Below, piece after piece: positions 33,271-42,914 of a DNA stretch of 64,000 nt. The DNA is taken from the NCBI GenBank assembly GCA_900473415.1, contig UCLR01000011.1, positions 1-64,000 on the forward strand, given 5' to 3'. The first letter of the stretch is position 1; each line of letters opens with the position of its first letter. Below the pieces are notes generated by a model. It made no database searches. It saw nothing but the letters and a program-made list of their open reading frames with translations, and had not been told where the DNA came from. Source of the DNA: Hyphomicrobiales bacterium (GTDB lineage Bacteria > Pseudomonadota > Alphaproteobacteria > Rhizobiales > Beijerinckiaceae). The position numbers were made by a program, and so were the translations under genes.

Positions 33271-33969
33271 TTGACCTGCACGGAGGCGCTCGCGTGGTTC
33301 CTCGCGAGCGAAGGATCGGCAGGCTGGCGCGACCTGCCTGTCTTCGCGGCCGGTGGAGCGGCTGCGCGCGCCTGCGCTGCGGTCGATGCCGAGCGCGGGG
33401 CCGGACATGTGATCGCGCCTGCGCCGGAGCGCGTCTTCGCCGCGCTTTCGCTGACGCCGCTCGATGCGGTGCGCGCCGTCATCCTCGGGCAGGATCCGTA
33501 TCCGACGCCGGGCCATGCCAATGGGCTGGCCTTCTCCTATGTCGGGCCGCCGCCGCTGCCTCGCTCGCTCGTCAACATCTACAAGGAGCGGGCCGAGGAT
33601 ACGGCCAAGCCCGCTCCGGCCAATGGCGACCTGACACGTTGGGCTCAGCAGGGCGTGCTGCTGCTCAACACGGCGCTGACGGTGCGCGAAGGGGCGAGCA
33701 AGGCGGGCTCGCATCTGTCTCTGGGGTGGGCCGCAGTGACGGACGCGATCATTGGCGCCGTTTCGCGCCAGAGGCCGCATGTCGTCTTCCTGCTCTGGGG
33801 CGCCCCGGCGCAGGCCAAGCGCGGGCTGATCGACGAGGGCCGCCATCTCGTGATCGCGAGCGCCCACCCATCGCCGCTCTCGGCGCGGCGTGGGTTCTTC
33901 GGATCGAAGCCGTTCAGCCGCGCGAATGCATGGCTGGAGGTGAAAGGGCAGCGGGCGATCGACTGGTGA
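33271..33969 (+). CDS. ung: Uracil-DNA glycosylase family 1
   Basis: A 232-residue DNA repair enzyme that removes uracil from DNA. The water-activating loop GQDPYPTPGHANGLAFS, the uracil-specific LLLNTALTV strand and the DNA-intercalation loop AHPSPLSARRGFFG are all present in order. The TTG at 33271 is the only plausible start near the N-terminus and lies 10 bases after the 5'-nucleotidase stop. Confidence 0.9.
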   Translation: MTCTEALAWFLASEGSAGWRDLPVFAAGGAAARACAAVDAERGAGHVIAPAPERVFAALSLTPLDAVRAVILGQDPYPTPGHANGLAFSYVGPPPLPRSLVNIYKERAEDTAKPAPANGDLTRWAQQGVLLLNTALTVREGASKAGSHLSLGWAAVTDAIIGAVSRQRPHVVFLLWGAPAQAKRGLIDEGRHLVIASAHPSPLSARRGFFGSKPFSRANAWLEVKGQRAIDW

Positions 33970-33972
33970 GGC

Positions 33973-35205
33973 TCAGCCCACCGGCCGCTCGTCTGCAATC
34001 ACCTTGCCGTCATTGGGCAGGGCGCCAAGCGGCAGGATCTCGACCGCGCCCTTGAGCTTGGTCACCTGCTGCAATGTCGAGGAGACGGCGTCGACGAGGC
34101 CGGCGGGCTCGGTGTAGATCTCGGCCTTCAGCGTCATGGTGTCGACCTCGTTGGCGCGGCCGACGACGAGCCTGAGCTTGGCGATCTCGACATGGCGCTT
34201 GGCGATCTCGGCGACCTGCTCGGGGCGCACGAACATGCCCTTGATCTTGGCGGTCTGGTCGGCGCGGCCCATCCAGCCCTTGATGCGCGTGTTGCTCCGC
34301 CCGCAGGGGCTGGTACCTGCCAGGACTGCCGTGAGATCGCCGACGGCGAGCCGAATTTGAGGATGATGCGGGTCGAGATTGGTGATGACCACCTCGCCGA
34401 CCTCGCCCTCCGGCACGGGGTCTCCGGTGCCGGGGCGCACGATCTCGACGATCAGCTTCTCGTTCAGCACCATGCCCTGGCGGGCGGAGGTCTCATAGGC
34501 GATGACGCCGACATCGGCGGTGGCGTAGAGCTGGTAGGCGTCGATGCCGCGCTCCTTCACCCAGGCCTGGAGCGAGGGCGGGAAGGCGGCGCCGGAGACC
34601 ACCGCGCGCTTGATCGAGGAGATATCGACGCCACGCTGATCGGCGGCTTCGATCAGGATCTTGAGGAAATCGGGCGTGCCGGCATAGGCGGTCGGCCGGT
34701 AGGCGGCGATCACCTCCATCTGCTGCTCGGTATTGCCGGGGCCGGCCGGGATGACGGCGCAACCCAGTGCGCGGGCGGCGGAATCCATGATGAAACCGCC
34801 GGGCGTCAGGTGATAGCTCAGCGTGTTGAGAACGATGTCGCTGCCGCGGAAGCCGGCGGCATGAAGGCCGCGGGCCGCGTTCCAGGCGTCGGTGGCGGTG
34901 CCTTCCGGCTCGAAGATCGGGCCGGGCGAGGTGAAGAGTCGGCCGAAGGACGAGGCTTTCGCCGGGACGAGGCCGCCGAAGGGCAGGGCCGCCTTCTGGA
35001 GTGCCGGAAGCTCGGCCTTGCGCAGTACGGGCAGGGTGGAGAGGGCGTTGCGGTCGGTGATCTCGGCCGGATCGATGCCGCGCAGGCGCTCGGCATAGCC
35101 CGGAGCCGCGAGCGCTGCGGCGAGCACTTGCGGCAGCCGCGCGAAGAGATCGGCCTCGCGCTCGGCCTGCGAACGGGTTTCGAGCGCGTCGTAATGCTCG
35201 GTCAT
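33973..35205 (-). CDS. Phenylacetate-CoA ligase-like protein without a canonical A3 loop
   Basis: A 410-residue member of the PaaK-like adenylate-forming family, last gene of the Liv operon. The fold is supported by YQLYATADVGVIAYE, EVVITNLDPHHPQIRLAVGD and the hinge-region GRADQTAKIKGMFVRPEQV. At the place of the Ser/Thr/Gly-rich phosphate-binding loop it has LFTSPGPIFEPEG, which lacks SSGTTGKP. It may use a different nucleotide-binding mode or have another role. Context suggests activation of the acid imported by the Liv-type transporter. Confidence 0.8.
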   Translation of the reverse strand: MTEHYDALETRSQAEREADLFARLPQVLAAALAAPGYAERLRGIDPAEITDRNALSTLPVLRKAELPALQKAALPFGGLVPAKASSFGRLFTSPGPIFEPEGTATDAWNAARGLHAAGFRGSDIVLNTLSYHLTPGGFIMDSAARALGCAVIPAGPGNTEQQMEVIAAYRPTAYAGTPDFLKILIEAADQRGVDISSIKRAVVSGAAFPPSLQAWVKERGIDAYQLYATADVGVIAYETSARQGMVLNEKLIVEIVRPGTGDPVPEGEVGEVVITNLDPHHPQIRLAVGDLTAVLAGTSPCGRSNTRIKGWMGRADQTAKIKGMFVRPEQVAEIAKRHVEIAKLRLVVGRANEVDTMTLKAEIYTEPAGLVDAVSSTLQQVTKLKGAVEILPLGALPNDGKVIADERPVG

Positions 35206-35254
35206 CGGAAGCGTTCCTGCGTCTATGGGACAAGGCCGGCGGGCGATGGCTGCG

Positions 35255-36100
35255 TCACGACAGCCAGCGCTTGCGGCGCTTGTAGCTCTTCACCTCGCGG
35301 AAGGACTTCTTGTTGCCCTCGGCGACGCCGAGGTAGAATTCCTTCACGTCCTCGTTCTCGCGCAGCATCTTCGCCTCGCCGTCCATGACGACGCGGCCGG
35401 TCTCCATGATGTAGCCATAGGTGGCGTAGCGCAGGGCCATGTTGGTGTTCTGCTCGGCGACGAGGAAGGAGACGCCCTCCTCGGCATTGAGGCGGCGGAC
35501 GATCTCGAAGATCTCCTCGACGATCTGCGGGGCGAGGCCCATCGACGGCTCGTCGAGCAGGATCATCTTCGGCTTCGACATCATCGCCCGGCCGATGGCG
35601 CACATCTGCTGCTCGCCGCCGGACGTATAGCCGGCCTGGGAACTGCGGCGCTGCTTGAGGCGCGGGAAGAGCGTGTAGATCTTCTCCAGGTCGCGCTTGA
35701 TCGCGGCGTTGCCGTCGCGGCGGGTGAAGGCGCCGGTGAGCAGATTCTCCTCGATCGAGAGATGGCCGAAGCAGTGCCGGCCTTCCATGACCTGGATGCA
35801 GCCGCGCCGCACCAGCTCGTTGGGCGAAAGCCTGTCGACGCGCTCGCCATCGAAGACGATCGAGCCCTTGGTGACCTCGCCGCGCTCGGCCTTGAGCAGG
35901 TTGGAGATCGCCTTCAGCGTCGTGGTCTTGCCGGCGCCGTTGGCACCGAGGATCGCGACGATGCCGGCACGCGGCACGGTCAGCGAGACGCCCTTCAGCA
36001 CCAGCACGACATGGTCGTAGATGACCTCGATGTTGTTGAGCGACAGGATGGTGTCGCTCGCCGTTGCGGTCGTGGGCTTTTCGAGGGTGGCGGTCGACAT
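35255..36100 (-). CDS. Liv-type ABC transporter ATP-binding protein (LivF-like)
   Basis: A 281-residue ATPase of the branched-chain amino acid/aromatic acid (HAAT) group: Walker A GANGAGKTT, signature TSGGEQQMCAIGRAM, Walker B MILLDEPSMGLAP. The QVMEGRHCFGHLSIEENL segment is typical of LivF. ATG 36100 is chosen for the GGGAGAGG site upstream; a further N-terminal frame is non-coding. It pairs with the LivG-like ATPase encoded at 39786. Confidence 0.92.
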   Translation of the reverse strand: MSTATLEKPTTATASDTILSLNNIEVIYDHVVLVLKGVSLTVPRAGIVAILGANGAGKTTTLKAISNLLKAERGEVTKGSIVFDGERVDRLSPNELVRRGCIQVMEGRHCFGHLSIEENLLTGAFTRRDGNAAIKRDLEKIYTLFPRLKQRRSSQAGYTSGGEQQMCAIGRAMMSKPKMILLDEPSMGLAPQIVEEIFEIVRRLNAEEGVSFLVAEQNTNMALRYATYGYIMETGRVVMDGEAKMLRENEDVKEFYLGVAEGNKKSFREVKSYKRRKRWLS

Positions 36101-36167
36101 CGGCCTCTCCCGGCAATCGGTAAAAGGGGTGCCGGCGGCGGGTTGACCGCCGCCGGCCGCCGTCAGC

Positions 36168-37496
36168 TCAGGACGACTTCTCGCAGGACTCGGCGCGCTT
36201 GGGCCAGTTGCCGGCCTTCTCGACATAGTCCTTGGCGTTGGCTTCGATCAGCGGCCGGACCTCGTCCTTCATCGGCTCGATCCACTCGCCCTTCTGCGTC
36301 CACTTGGTGCCGTCCCATTCGGCGACATAGGCCTTGTGGTGGCCGGAATGGTCGGCGCAGCTGATCTTCACCGGGGAGGCGAAGCCGGCCATGCCGATCT
36401 CCTTCAACCGGGCCTCGTCGACGTTGAGGCTCTCCAGCCCGCGGCGCATGTCCTCGGGATTGATCACCTTCTTGCCGGTCAGCTTCTGGGCGGTGCGGAT
36501 CGCCTCGACGACGAGCATCGAGTTGTAGACGCCGCGGTTGTAGAGGTTCTCGCCGACCTTCTCCTTCGGCGTGGTGCTCTTGCCCTTCTCCACGACGAAT
36601 TTGAGGATGTCCTGGATCACCGGGAAGTTCTGGCCCGCCGCGTTGAAGTTCAGCGACTTGTAGCCCTTGGCCTCCGGCCCGCCCGCGCGGGCGTCGTCAT
36701 CGCCACCGGCCCACCAGACGCCGACGAGCTTGCTGATCGGGAAATTGTTCTTGACGGCTTCCTTGACCGCGGTCGGGTTCATCGCGCCCCAGCCCTGGTT
36801 GTAGAGGAAGTCAGGCCGGTCGCGGCGGATCGAGAGCCAGAGCGAGCCCTGATTCTGCATGTCGGCCGCCGCCACCGGATAGAGCTTGAGCTCGAAGCCG
36901 TACTTCTTGGCGAGGCTCTCGAGCACCGGGATCGGCTCCTTGCCGAAGGGCGCGTCGAGATGGATCAGGCCGAGCTTCTTGCCCTTGAGCTTGTCCAGGC
37001 CGCCGAGCTCGGCCGCCATGTGCTTCACCATCAGCGAGGCGCCGTCCCAATAGGTCAGCGGCGGGATGAAGACCCAAGGGAAATTCGTGCCGTCGGCCGA
37101 GGCGGAGAGGCCGTAGGCCATCGACAGGATCGGAAGCTTGTCGACATGGGCGCGCGGGATCGCGGCCAGCGTCGCGCCGGTCGACCAGGGCGAGTAGACG
37201 ATGGTCTTCGACTTGACCTGCTCGTAGCACTCGATCGACTTCTTGGTGTCGTAGCCGGTCTCGCACTCCTCATAGACGATCTTGACGCCGTTCACGCCGC
37301 CGTCGCGCTCGTTGATCATGGTGATGTAGTCGCGCATGCCGTCGCCGATCGGGATGCCCGAGCCCGAGAACGGGCCGGTGCGATAGGCGTTGTTGGAGAA
37401 ATAGATCGTCTCCTGCGCCGCTGCCGGCACGATGGCGGCGGCCGAGGCCAACAACGCCCCGAGCGCGGCACCCTTCATCAGATTGCTGGTCTTCAT
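36168..37496 (-). CDS. Liv-type periplasmic substrate-binding protein
   Basis: A 442-residue type I periplasmic binding protein with a Sec signal peptide (KGAALGALLASAAAIVPAAA, cleavage near AAAQE). Two lobes follow, with GDGMRDYITMINERDGGVNG and KKLGLIHLDAPFGKEP as family landmarks. Long members of this group bind aromatic or dicarboxylic acids as well as amino acids; the adjacent CoA ligases favour an organic acid ligand. Confidence 0.9.
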   Translation of the reverse strand: MKTSNLMKGAALGALLASAAAIVPAAAQETIYFSNNAYRTGPFSGSGIPIGDGMRDYITMINERDGGVNGVKIVYEECETGYDTKKSIECYEQVKSKTIVYSPWSTGATLAAIPRAHVDKLPILSMAYGLSASADGTNFPWVFIPPLTYWDGASLMVKHMAAELGGLDKLKGKKLGLIHLDAPFGKEPIPVLESLAKKYGFELKLYPVAAADMQNQGSLWLSIRRDRPDFLYNQGWGAMNPTAVKEAVKNNFPISKLVGVWWAGGDDDARAGGPEAKGYKSLNFNAAGQNFPVIQDILKFVVEKGKSTTPKEKVGENLYNRGVYNSMLVVEAIRTAQKLTGKKVINPEDMRRGLESLNVDEARLKEIGMAGFASPVKISCADHSGHHKAYVAEWDGTKWTQKGEWIEPMKDEVRPLIEANAKDYVEKAGNWPKRAESCEKSS

Positions 37497-37602
37497 GGAC
37501 TTCCTCCGTTCGTTTCCTCTCCGGCCCCGGCTGCGGCCGGTCCGGTCTTCTTGCGCCGGCGCTTCGTTGTCGCCGGTCGTTTCTTGGGCCGCGCCCCTAG
37601 CC

Positions 37603-38682
37603 TCAATAGGGGAAGGGCCACGTCCGCAATTTCTGCTTGCCGATCTGCCAGAGGCGGGCGAGCCCGTGCGGCTCGACGATCAGGAAGAGGATGATCAGCG
37701 CGCCGACCAGCATGAAGGTGACGTGCTCGGCGGTGGCGCCGGTGAGCGGAACGCCCAGCGCCGGCAGGCCGAATTTCAGCGCCGTCGGCAGCACCGAGAG
37801 GAAGGCCGCACCGAAGAAGGAGCCGATCAGCGAGCCCAACCCCCCGATGATGACCATGAACAGGATGTTGAAGGAGAGGCGGATCGAGAAGACGTCCGCC
37901 GCCTCGCCGCCGCCGTACCAGAAGAAGATCATCATCGCGCCGGCGACACCGGCGAAATAGGAGGAGACGGCGAAGGCGCCGAGCTTGGCATTGAGCAGCT
38001 TGATGCCCATCAGCTCGGCGGCGATGTCCATGTCGCGCACGGCCATCCACGATCGCCCCAGCCTTCCATGAACCAGGTTCGAGGCGAACCAGGTCATCAC
38101 GACGACCAGGCCGAGGCAGACGAAATAGCGTGTTTCCGCCGTGGCGGCCGCGCCGGTGATCGGCAGGCCGAAGAGTGTGCGCTGCGGCACCTCGATCGCG
38201 CCCGAGGCGTTGTAGTTGAACAGCCAGGGCACGCGCACGAAGGCCCATTGCAGGAAGAACTGGGCGGCGAGCGTCGCCACCGCCAGGTAGAAGCCCTTGA
38301 TGCGCAGCGAGGGCAGGCCGAAGAGCACGCCGATGCCGGCCGAGAACAGTCCCGAGACCAGGATCAGGACGATGATGTTCACGTGCGGGAAGAAGGTGGT
38401 CAGCTTGTAGCAGCTATAGGCGCCGACGCCCATGAAGGCCGCGGTGCCGAGCGAGATCAGCCCGGTGTATCCGGTGAGGATGTTGAGCCCGATCGCGGCA
38501 AGAGAGAAGACGAGGAAGGGGATCATCACCGAGGCGATGAAGAAGTCGTTGCCGAGGAAGGGGATCGCCACCAGCGCGATCGCCAGCATGACACCGAGCC
38601 CGATCCGGTCCTCCCTGAGCGGGAAGACGGCCATGTCGGAGGCGTAGTTGGATTTGTACTGGCCGGCCTCGCGGTAAAGCAT
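37603..38682 (-). CDS. Liv-type ABC permease (LivM-like)
   Basis: A 359-residue inner-membrane permease with about nine or ten hydrophobic segments. The cytoplasmic loop MAVRDMDIAAELMGIKLLNA carries the LivM-type ATPase contact, and GGLGSLIGSFFGAAFLSVLP is the conserved end. It forms the channel with the LivH-like protein encoded next to it. Confidence 0.92.
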   Translation of the reverse strand: MLYREAGQYKSNYASDMAVFPLREDRIGLGVMLAIALVAIPFLGNDFFIASVMIPFLVFSLAAIGLNILTGYTGLISLGTAAFMGVGAYSCYKLTTFFPHVNIIVLILVSGLFSAGIGVLFGLPSLRIKGFYLAVATLAAQFFLQWAFVRVPWLFNYNASGAIEVPQRTLFGLPITGAAATAETRYFVCLGLVVVMTWFASNLVHGRLGRSWMAVRDMDIAAELMGIKLLNAKLGAFAVSSYFAGVAGAMMIFFWYGGGEAADVFSIRLSFNILFMVIIGGLGSLIGSFFGAAFLSVLPTALKFGLPALGVPLTGATAEHVTFMLVGALIILFLIVEPHGLARLWQIGKQKLRTWPFPY

Positions 38683-38695
38683 GTCGTCCGGCTCC

Positions 38696-39772
38696 TCAGA
38701 TGCGTTCGATGATCTTGTCGCCGAACAGGCCCTGCGGCCTGAACAGCAGGAAGCCCAGCGCGATGAAATAGGCGAGCCAGCTCTCGATGCCGCCGCCGAC
38801 CAGGGGGCCCCAGTAGAACTCGCCGAGCTTCTCGCCGATGCCGATGATCAGCCCGCCGACGATGGCGCCCGGGATCGAGGTGAAGCCGCCGAGGATCAGG
38901 ACGGGCAGCGCCTTCAGCGCCACGATCTCCAGCGCGAAGGAGACGTCCGAGCGCGCGCCCCACATGATGCCGGTGATCAGGGCGACGATGCCGGCGGTGA
39001 ACCAGACGATGACCCAGATCTGGTTGAGCGAGATGCCGACCGAAAGCGCCGCCTTGTGGCTGTCGGCGACGGCGCGGAGCGCGCGGCCGATGCGGGTGTA
39101 CTGGAAGAACAGGGCCAGCAGCGCGATCATCAGCGAGGCGATGACGGCGGCGGCGATGTCGATCTTCTGCAGCGAGACCAGCCCGCCGAGGATCGGCAGG
39201 TCTATCGCGCCCTTCGGCAGGAAGAGCTGCTCGGCGATCATCTGCTTCGGGTTGCCGCCGAAAAGGGACTCGCCGAAGCCGATCAGGAAATAGGTGATGC
39301 CGAAGGTCGCCATGAACAGGATGATGTCGGGCTGGTTGACCAGCGGCCGCAGCACCACACGCTCGATGGTGACGGCGAGCGCGAACATGACGCCGAGCGT
39401 GATGATGACGGCGAGGAAGGCCGGGACGCCCTTCTCGTAGAGGCCGACCAGCGTCAGCGCCGCGAACACCACCATGATGCCCTGGGCGAAGTTGAACACG
39501 CCCGACGCCTTGAAGATCAGGACGAAACCGAGCGCGATCAGGGCATAGAGCACGCCTGAGACGAGCCCCTCCCAGATGGTCTGCACCAGCAGGTCCGGAG
39601 CCTGGATCATCTGCTGGAACGGGTCGATGAAGACGGCGTAGAGCGTGCCGGAGGAATCGAGCTGCGCGCCAAGCAGAATGGCGGCGACGGCGGCGGCGAG
39701 GATCAGCCCGGCCCTGATCCAGGGATTGGCGAGCGGGTTCGGCGCGGGGCGGGTGGTGGCGAGGTCGCTCAT
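38696..39772 (-). CDS. Liv-type ABC permease (LivH-like)
   Basis: A 358-residue permease. LVSGVLYALIALGFVLIFKA and GVFNFAQGIMVVFAAL are the typical LivH start, RALRAVADSHKAALSVGI is the ATPase-contact loop, and GGFTSIPGAIVGGLIIG is the usual terminal region. ATG 39772 has GAGGAG upstream; the longer frame into the livG-like stop is not used. Confidence 0.92.
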   Translation of the reverse strand: MSDLATTRPAPNPLANPWIRAGLILAAAVAAILLGAQLDSSGTLYAVFIDPFQQMIQAPDLLVQTIWEGLVSGVLYALIALGFVLIFKASGVFNFAQGIMVVFAALTLVGLYEKGVPAFLAVIITLGVMFALAVTIERVVLRPLVNQPDIILFMATFGITYFLIGFGESLFGGNPKQMIAEQLFLPKGAIDLPILGGLVSLQKIDIAAAVIASLMIALLALFFQYTRIGRALRAVADSHKAALSVGISLNQIWVIVWFTAGIVALITGIMWGARSDVSFALEIVALKALPVLILGGFTSIPGAIVGGLIIGIGEKLGEFYWGPLVGGGIESWLAYFIALGFLLFRPQGLFGDKIIERI

Positions 39773-39785
39773 ATGTCCACGCTCC

Positions 39786-40601
39786 TCAATGCGCCACGCC
39801 GAGATAGGCATCGATGACACGCTGGTCGGCCTTGACCTCGTCCGGCGTGCCATCGGCGATCTTGCGGCCATATTCGAGCACGACGACGCGGTCGGAGAGG
39901 TCCATGACGACCCCCATATCGTGCTCGATCAAAGCTATGGTCGTGCCGAACTGGTTGTTCACGTCGAGGATGAAGCGGCACATGTCCTCCTTCTCCTCGA
40001 GGTTCATGCCGGCCATCGGCTCGTCGAGCAGGAGCAGCTCCGGCTCCATGGCGAGCGCGCGGCCGAGCTCGACCCTCTTCTGCAGGCCATAGGGCAATTT
40101 GCCGACCGGCAATTTGCGGATGTGCTCGATCTGCAGGAAGTCGATGATGTCCTCGACGACGCGGCGGTGCTCGATCTCTTCCCGCATCGCCGGGCCGTGA
40201 CGCAGCACCTGCCAGAAGAAGCCCTTCTTCATCTTGAGCGTGCGGCCGGTCATGATGTTGTCGAGCGTCGACATGCCCTTGAACAGCGCGACGTTCTGGA
40301 AGGTGCGGGCGATGCCGCCGGCCGCTGCCCGATGCGGGCGCATCTTGGCGCGCCGCTCGCCCTTGAAGACGATCTGGCCTTCCTGCGGCTGGTAGAAACC
40401 GTTGATGCAGTTCAGCATCGAGGTCTTGCCGGCGCCGTTCGGACCGATGATGGCGCGGATCTCGCCCTTGCGGATGTCGAAGGAGACGTCGCTGATCGCC
40501 TTCACGCCGCCGAAGCGCAGCGAGATATTCTCGACCGAGAGCAGGACTTCGCCCTTGCCGCGGATGGGGGTGCCCGTCACGTTGATCGGTTCCGCGTTCA
40601 T
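39786..40601 (-). CDS. Liv-type ABC transporter ATP-binding protein (LivG-like)
   Basis: A 271-residue ATPase: Walker A GPNGAGKTS, signature LPYGLQKRVELGRALA, Walker B LLLLDEPMAGMN, and switch LIEHDMGVVMDLSDRVVVL, the last being typical of LivG. Its first codons overlap the stop of the acyl-CoA synthetase gene (ATGA), showing a single operon. Confidence 0.92.
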   Translation of the reverse strand: MNAEPINVTGTPIRGKGEVLLSVENISLRFGGVKAISDVSFDIRKGEIRAIIGPNGAGKTSMLNCINGFYQPQEGQIVFKGERRAKMRPHRAAAGGIARTFQNVALFKGMSTLDNIMTGRTLKMKKGFFWQVLRHGPAMREEIEHRRVVEDIIDFLQIEHIRKLPVGKLPYGLQKRVELGRALAMEPELLLLDEPMAGMNLEEKEDMCRFILDVNNQFGTTIALIEHDMGVVMDLSDRVVVLEYGRKIADGTPDEVKADQRVIDAYLGVAH

Positions 40602-42598
40602 GCCGCCTTCGCCGCTGCCGGCGCTCCCTCGGCCGTGACGGGGTAGGTCTTGGCGTCGCGGACCTTGACGCGGGCCGAGATTACACCCTTGCGGCCGTCC
40701 TCGAAGGTGACCTCGGTCGAGATGTCGGCGGCCTCGGAGCCGTCATAAAGCGCGGCGACCAGCGGGGCGTAGCGCTCGGCGATGAAGCCGCGGCGGACCT
40801 TCTGGGTGCGGGTGAGCTCGCCGTCGTCGGCATCGAGCTCTTTGTGCAGGATGAGGAAGCGCTTGATCTGGGCGCCGCCCATCATCGGCTCGCTCGCGAG
40901 CGAGCGGTTCACCTCGTCGACGTGCTTGGCGATCATGTCGTAGACGAGATCGTGGCCGGCGAGCTCCTGATAGGAGGCGTAGACGACGTTATTGCGCTCG
41001 GCCCAGTTGCCGACGGCGATCAGGTCGATGTTGATCGCGACGGTGGCGTGGTCGCGGCCCTGGCCGAAAGCGACCGCCTCCTTGATGTTCGGATAGAACT
41101 TCAGCTTGTTCTCGATGTATTTCGGCGGGAAGAGCTCGCCGCTGGCGAGCTTGCCGACATCCTTGGCGCGGTCGATGATCTTGAGGTGTCCGCCCTCGTC
41201 GAAGAAGCCGGCATCGCCCGAGCGGACGTAGCCGTCGGCGGTCATCGTCTCCGCGGTCTTGTCCGGGTCCTTGTAGTAGCCGCCGAAGATCGAGGGCGAG
41301 CGGTAGAGCACCTCGCCATTGTCGTCGATGCGGATCTCGACCAGCGGCGCGGGCTTGCCGACGGTGTCGGCCTTGATCTCGCCATTAGGCTGCATGGTGA
41401 TGTAGACCCCGGCCTCGGTCTGGCCGTAGAGCTGCTTCAGGTTGACGCCGATCGAGCGGTAGAAGCGGAAGAGCTCGGGGCCGATCGCCTCGCCGGCGGT
41501 GTAGCCGACCTTGATGTTGGTGAGACCGAAGCGATTTCGCAGCGGGCCGTAGACCAGGATGTCGCCGAGCCCATAGAGCAGCCGGCCTTTCAGCGGCACG
41601 CTCTCGCCGTTCAGGATCTTCTCGCCATACTGCTTCGCGACGCCGAGGAAGTAGTGGAACATCTTCCGTTTCAAGGCGCCGGCATCCTCCATGCGCACCA
41701 TGGTGACGGTCAGCATGTTCTCGAAGACGCGCGGCGGTGCGAAAGCGTAGGTGGTGCCGACCTCGCGGCGATCGTCGATCACCGTGTCCGGGCTTTCCGG
41801 GCAATTGACGCAGAAGCCGGCCAGCATCGCCTGCGCATAGGAGAAGACGTGGTCGCCGACCCAGGCGATCGGCAGATAGGCGATGACCTCGTCGCTCTCG
41901 TTCAGCCCGTCGAATCCGCAGCCGATCTCGGCGGCGACGATGACGTTGTAGTGGCTGAGCATCACGCCCTTGGGCCGACCCGTCGTGCCGGAGGTGTAGA
42001 GGATGATGCCGAGATCGGAGCCCTGACCCTGCTCCATCCCCAGCGTCAGCGCAGCCAGCGCCTGCGGATCCTGCAGTGCGCGTTGACCTGCCTGCATCAC
42101 CGTCTCGATCGCGTGGAGCTTGCTGTGGTCGTAGTCGCGCAGGCCCCGAGGCTCGTCGTAGAGCATCTGGCGCAGGTGCGGCAGCCGGTCGGTGATGGAG
42201 AGGACCTTGTCGACCTGCTCCTGGTCCTGCACCACGGCGAAGACCGCCTCGGCGTGGTCGAGCACATAGGCCATCTCTTCGGCGACGCTGTCGGCATAGA
42301 CCGGCACCGGGACGGCGCCGAGCCACTGGGCGGCGCACATCGACCAGTAGAGCCGCGGCCGGTTGTAGCCGATGATCGCGACCTTCTCGCCGCGCTTCAG
42401 CCCGAGATCCTGCAGGCCCTTGGCGAAGTCGCGGACATGGGTCGCGACCTCCGCCCAGTTCCAGGACTGCCAGATGCCGAGATCCTTGTGGCGGAAGGCG
42501 ACGCGCGAGGCACGCTCCCTGGCATTGCGCAACAGCAATTTCGGAAAGGTATCCGCCTCACCGGCGGTGCCGCTCGCCACGATCGCGTTCTCCCTCAC
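40598..42598 (-). CDS. Long-chain-type AMP-dependent acyl-CoA synthetase
   Basis: A 666-residue acyl-CoA ligase, first gene of the seven-gene transporter operon. LYTSGTTGRPKGVMLSHYN is the phosphate loop, YGQTEAGVY the A5 motif, YVRSGDAGFFDEGGHLKIIDRAKD the hinge and adenylate-binding region. Size and order fit long-chain synthetases. The GTG at 42598 (VRENAIVASGTAGEADTFP) is the first codon before clearly conserved sequence; an ATG at 42679 is possible but the added residues look non-coding. It presumably activates the imported acid. Confidence 0.88.
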   Translation of the reverse strand: MRENAIVASGTAGEADTFPKLLLRNARERASRVAFRHKDLGIWQSWNWAEVATHVRDFAKGLQDLGLKRGEKVAIIGYNRPRLYWSMCAAQWLGAVPVPVYADSVAEEMAYVLDHAEAVFAVVQDQEQVDKVLSITDRLPHLRQMLYDEPRGLRDYDHSKLHAIETVMQAGQRALQDPQALAALTLGMEQGQGSDLGIILYTSGTTGRPKGVMLSHYNVIVAAEIGCGFDGLNESDEVIAYLPIAWVGDHVFSYAQAMLAGFCVNCPESPDTVIDDRREVGTTYAFAPPRVFENMLTVTMVRMEDAGALKRKMFHYFLGVAKQYGEKILNGESVPLKGRLLYGLGDILVYGPLRNRFGLTNIKVGYTAGEAIGPELFRFYRSIGVNLKQLYGQTEAGVYITMQPNGEIKADTVGKPAPLVEIRIDDNGEVLYRSPSIFGGYYKDPDKTAETMTADGYVRSGDAGFFDEGGHLKIIDRAKDVGKLASGELFPPKYIENKLKFYPNIKEAVAFGQGRDHATVAINIDLIAVGNWAERNNVVYASYQELAGHDLVYDMIAKHVDEVNRSLASEPMMGGAQIKRFLILHKELDADDGELTRTQKVRRGFIAERYAPLVAALYDGSEAADISTEVTFEDGRKGVISARVKVRDAKTYPVTAEGAPAAAKAA

Positions 42599-42857
42599 GA
42601 GCCGCCATGCGTGTGGCGGCTTCTTCTGCGGGCCGGTTCCCGGCCTCGTTCTTATGCAAGCCTTGCAGGTGGGGGGCATCTTCGCAAGGAGGCGCTTGAC
42701 AGACAATTCCCCTTTCGGTGACTATTGTCCCGCCGAGGTTTGATTTTCGCTTTCTCTGGCGATTCTCTCGCTGGTTTTCTGGCGATGTGGCGCTGTTTCA
42801 CGGCTGTTCAGCTGCCGATGATGCTTGTCTCTGCTTTCCTCGACCAAAGACCCACGC
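42599..42857. other. Operon upstream region
   Basis: Separates the leftward ligase operon from the terminator of the next leftward gene. It should hold the operon promoter; none could be placed with confidence. On the plus strand TTGACA at 42697 followed by GACTAT at 42721 looks promoter-like but has no clear gene downstream. Confidence 0.3.
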
Positions 42858-42888
42858 AAAAAAAGCCCGCAGCGGTGAGGCTGCGGGC
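42858..42888 (-). terminator. Intrinsic terminator of the secreted protein gene
   Basis: Read on the minus strand: stem GCCCGCAG / CTGCGGGC with an 8-base loop, then seven T. It lies 27 bases after the stop of the leftward gene at 42915. Confidence 0.85.
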
Positions 42889-42914
42889 CGGCGCGGAAGG
42901 CCACGAAGCGGTCG

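Noticed and set aside
31071..33521. 816-codon minus-strand frame opposite the 5'-nucleotidase
   Set aside because: It spans two real genes, a strong terminator and a palindrome; no family features.
42697..42728. Plus-strand promoter-like TTGACA...GACTAT
   Set aside because: Spacing is 18 and no supported plus-strand gene lies downstream; likely chance.
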